DNA of 5,212 nt from CALAZP01 sp041164265 (GTDB lineage Bacteria > Bacteroidota > Bacteroidia > Chitinophagales > Saprospiraceae), in contig JBEAPR010000056.1 of assembly GCA_041164265.1 (NCBI GenBank), positions 1 through 5,212 on the forward strand, read 5' to 3'. A program made the position numbers and the translations under genes. Shown here piece by piece: positions 3,618-5,212 of this stretch; the first letter of the stretch is position 1, and each line of letters begins with the position of its first letter. The notes beneath the pieces were generated by a model that made no database searches, was not told the origin of the DNA, and saw only the letters and a list, made by a program, of their open reading frames with translations.

Positions 3618-5212
3618 GGCCTCACAGAAACCGTCATGTTTTCATCGTAATCCCCATCTATAACCGGGGACTGCGCATTATGGGTATATCCCCTTACTTC
3701 TCGGTACACAAAATCATACAATTCCTTGATCGTAACCAACCTATTATTGTCTGAATCGGCTTCTCCCTTAAGTCCCCGAATTAAATAATGACTGAATACT
3801 CCCTGCCGAACTTCACTGGATTCTAAAGAAGTCTCCTCACTCTTAGAAGATAGAATCAATGCCGTTCCTCTCCTAGCGCTAGCTAAAGTAGAATAATAGT
3901 CCGTCAAAATGGTCCCAATATCCCCTCCACGCATGGACAGCAAACTACCTGAATGACAAGCATCCGCAATACATACTTTGTACTTAGCCGGTGAACGATC
4001 CAAGAGCGCAGTGATTTCATTGTGAAACAATTTATTGCCATACCCATCAAAATCAATAGGTAAAAACGCTCCTTGTAAACCGTGTCCAGAAAAATATAAA
4101 AACAATAAATCTTCCGGCCCAGCTTGACTGAAAACCGACTGCATGGTTCTCAAAATATTACTTCGAGTAGCATCTTCATCAATCAAAATATTGATTTGCT
4201 CATCGGGCAAAGCCCCACCCTGAGGACTTTTTAGAAAGGCATAAATTCTATAGGCATCATCATCAGTATAGCGTAACGCCGGCATGTGCTTGTAAGCAGC
4301 AACCCCAATAATTAAAGCCCATACTTTTGGCCTGTCCACCTTCTGATCCTCCTCCAAACTATCAAAAATGGGCTGAGGCGGCATCCCCACCCCAACTTCT
4401 TCCTTTCTTTTTCCTATAAAAATTCCCTTCTCCCAAAACCCCTCTTTTTCTGTCCCATCCACTAAATACAAAGTACCATATCCTTCTAGATTAGCCTCTT
4501 TCATGCCCCCTTCATATCGGTTTCCATTAGCATAGGTCACTAATCCACTCCCATCCGGAACCCCGGACTTAAACGTACCCATATAAGAAGTACCATCTTC
4601 GTATATGTACGTGCCATATCCCTCCGAACAATCTCCTTTGATACACCCTAATTGCTTGGTCTCTCCTAAATATTCTCCCTCCTTCCATTGTCCAATAAAT
4701 TGATCGCCATCCACTTTGGTCAATTGTCCCATCCCTTCGGGAAAACCCGCCTTAAATGAACCACTATATAGGTCCCCATTAGCGTACTCAAATGACCCCT
4801 CGCCCCAAGGTTGACCTTCCTGGAAAAAACCACTGTAGCGACTCCCATCCGGATACCCATAGACGCCCTCCCCATTTCTGCAATCTCCCGAAATACATCC
4901 ACTTTGAACTACTAATTCTCCTGAAGTTCTCCAATTTTCTTCAAAATTACCCTCCCCATCCACCGGAAGCCCCTGATGCCACATCCCAGTGCGCTTGCTG
5001 CCATCAACATAGGTTTTCGTACCATTCCCATGCGGTTGCCGTGCCTTCCATGCCCCCTGATATTTGCTCCCGTCCGGATAGTAACATATTCCTACACCTT
5101 GAATTTCCCCTTCAAAAAATTCCCCTACGTAAACCGCACCATTCGGAAATACATACATTCCCTGGCCATTTTGACAATTGCCCGATATACACCCCGATTC
5201 GCCCACACTCCT
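3614..5212 (-). CDS. MORN-repeat/caspase-like (peptidase C14) fusion protein, 5' partial
   Basis: The reading frame is open to the right edge, so the true start, and perhaps a signal peptide or more repeats, lies outside. The GTG at 5206 is probably an internal valine; numbering here counts from it (530 residues). Residues 5-270 are nine MORN repeats in three super-units. Residues 271-293 are an acidic/proline linker. From VWALIIGVAAY (about 295) to the end is a caspase-hemoglobinase-fold protease: TDDDA (314-318); YFSGHG with catalytic H375; IADACHSG with catalytic C417; LSSKSEE (452-458); and a GVFSHYLIRGLKG strand-helix (469-481). D415 and S373 flank the catalytic residues as in metacaspases that cleave after Arg or Lys, so a basic P1 preference is inferred, not an Asp preference. 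MORN repeats may bind membranes or partner proteins. The substrate and pathway are unknown, and no gasdermin or other death effector is visible in this window. Confidence 0.88.
   Translation of the reverse strand, partial: RSVGESGCISGNCQNGQGMYVFPNGAVYVGEFFEGEIQGVGICYYPDGSKYQGAWKARQPHGNGTKTYVDGSKRTGMWHQGLPVDGEGNFEENWRTSGELVVQSGCISGDCRNGEGVYGYPDGSRYSGFFQEGQPWGEGSFEYANGDLYSGSFKAGFPEGMGQLTKVDGDQFIGQWKEGEYLGETKQLGCIKGDCSEGYGTYIYEDGTSYMGTFKSGVPDGSGLVTYANGNRYEGGMKEANLEGYGTLYLVDGTEKEGFWEKGIFIGKRKEEVGVGMPPQPIFDSLEEDQKVDRPKVWALIIGVAAYKHMPALRYTDDDAYRIYAFLKSPQGGALPDEQINILIDEDATRSNILRTMQSVFSQAGPEDLLFLYFSGHGLQGAFLPIDFDGYGNKLFHNEITALLDRSPAKYKVCIADACHSGSLLSMRGGDIGTILTDYYSTLASARRGTALILSSKSEETSLESSEVRQGVFSHYLIRGLKGEADSDNNRLVTIKELYDFVYREVRGYTHNAQSPVIDGDYDENMTVSVRP
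4397..5194 (-). repeat. Three super-units of MORN repeats, each opened by a GCxxGxC motif
   Basis: Protein-level repeat inside the caspase fusion. Unit 1 (5194-4901, 98 residues), unit 2 (4900-4649, 84) and unit 3 (4648-4397, 84) each begin with GCISGNC, GCISGDC or GCIKGDC. Each then has three MORN repeats of the form Y-x(2)-NG/DG-x(2)-Y-x-G-x-F/W-x(2)-G. The third repeat of each unit carries VDG and a Trp (MW, QW, FW). The units align position for position, so they arose by duplication of a three-repeat block and not of single MORN repeats. Unit 1 is longer because of a 14-residue insert before unit 2 (about GNFEENWRTSGELV). Confidence 0.8.

Overview
This window looks like a piece of a Bacteroidota chromosome, probably of Cytophagales type. 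That placement is inferred from several signs. The genes lack real Shine-Dalgarno sequences. Four places carry the phylum's TAnnTTTG -7 promoter box, three of them with a TTG or TTTG -33 box 19-20 nt upstream. The ribosomal cluster is the plain rpsF-rpsR-rplI trio. The MORN-caspase fusion is of a kind common in this phylum. No mobile element, CRISPR array, tRNA or integrase is visible.

Layout. Positions 1-454 hold no convincing protein gene. On the minus strand they read as two tandem promoters (P1 at 424-454, P2 at 317-348) driving a leftward leader. The leader is extremely C-poor, carries a boxA-like antitermination sequence (93-103) and ends in a hairpin (12-35). This is the architecture of a ribosomal RNA operon leader, and I infer that a 16S gene lies just left of the window. 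Positions 455-589 are AT-rich and hold the serC promoter box. Next, on the plus strand, come serC (phosphoserine aminotransferase, 590-1660) and, two bases later, a YgjP/DUF45-type zinc metallopeptidase gene with a TTG start (1663-2379).

On the minus strand, converging on these with only five bases between stop codons, is the operon rpsF (bS6), rpsR (bS18), rplI (bL9), transcribed 3548 to 2385. Its promoter is at 3588-3617 and its probable intrinsic terminator (2325-2377) lies inside the 3' end of the metallopeptidase gene. Upstream of rpsF on the same strand is a long gene cut by the right edge (3614-5212). It encodes nine MORN repeats in three super-units, followed by a caspase/metacaspase-like protease domain with an intact His/Cys dyad. 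The rpsF -33 box overlaps this gene's stop codon, and a 17-bp palindrome fills most of the rpsF promoter spacer.

The genes are mostly housekeeping: serine biosynthesis and ribosome proteins, probably beside an rRNA operon. The accessory and most unusual item is the MORN-caspase. Its partner genes, if any, lie beyond the right edge, so its pathway cannot be read from this window.
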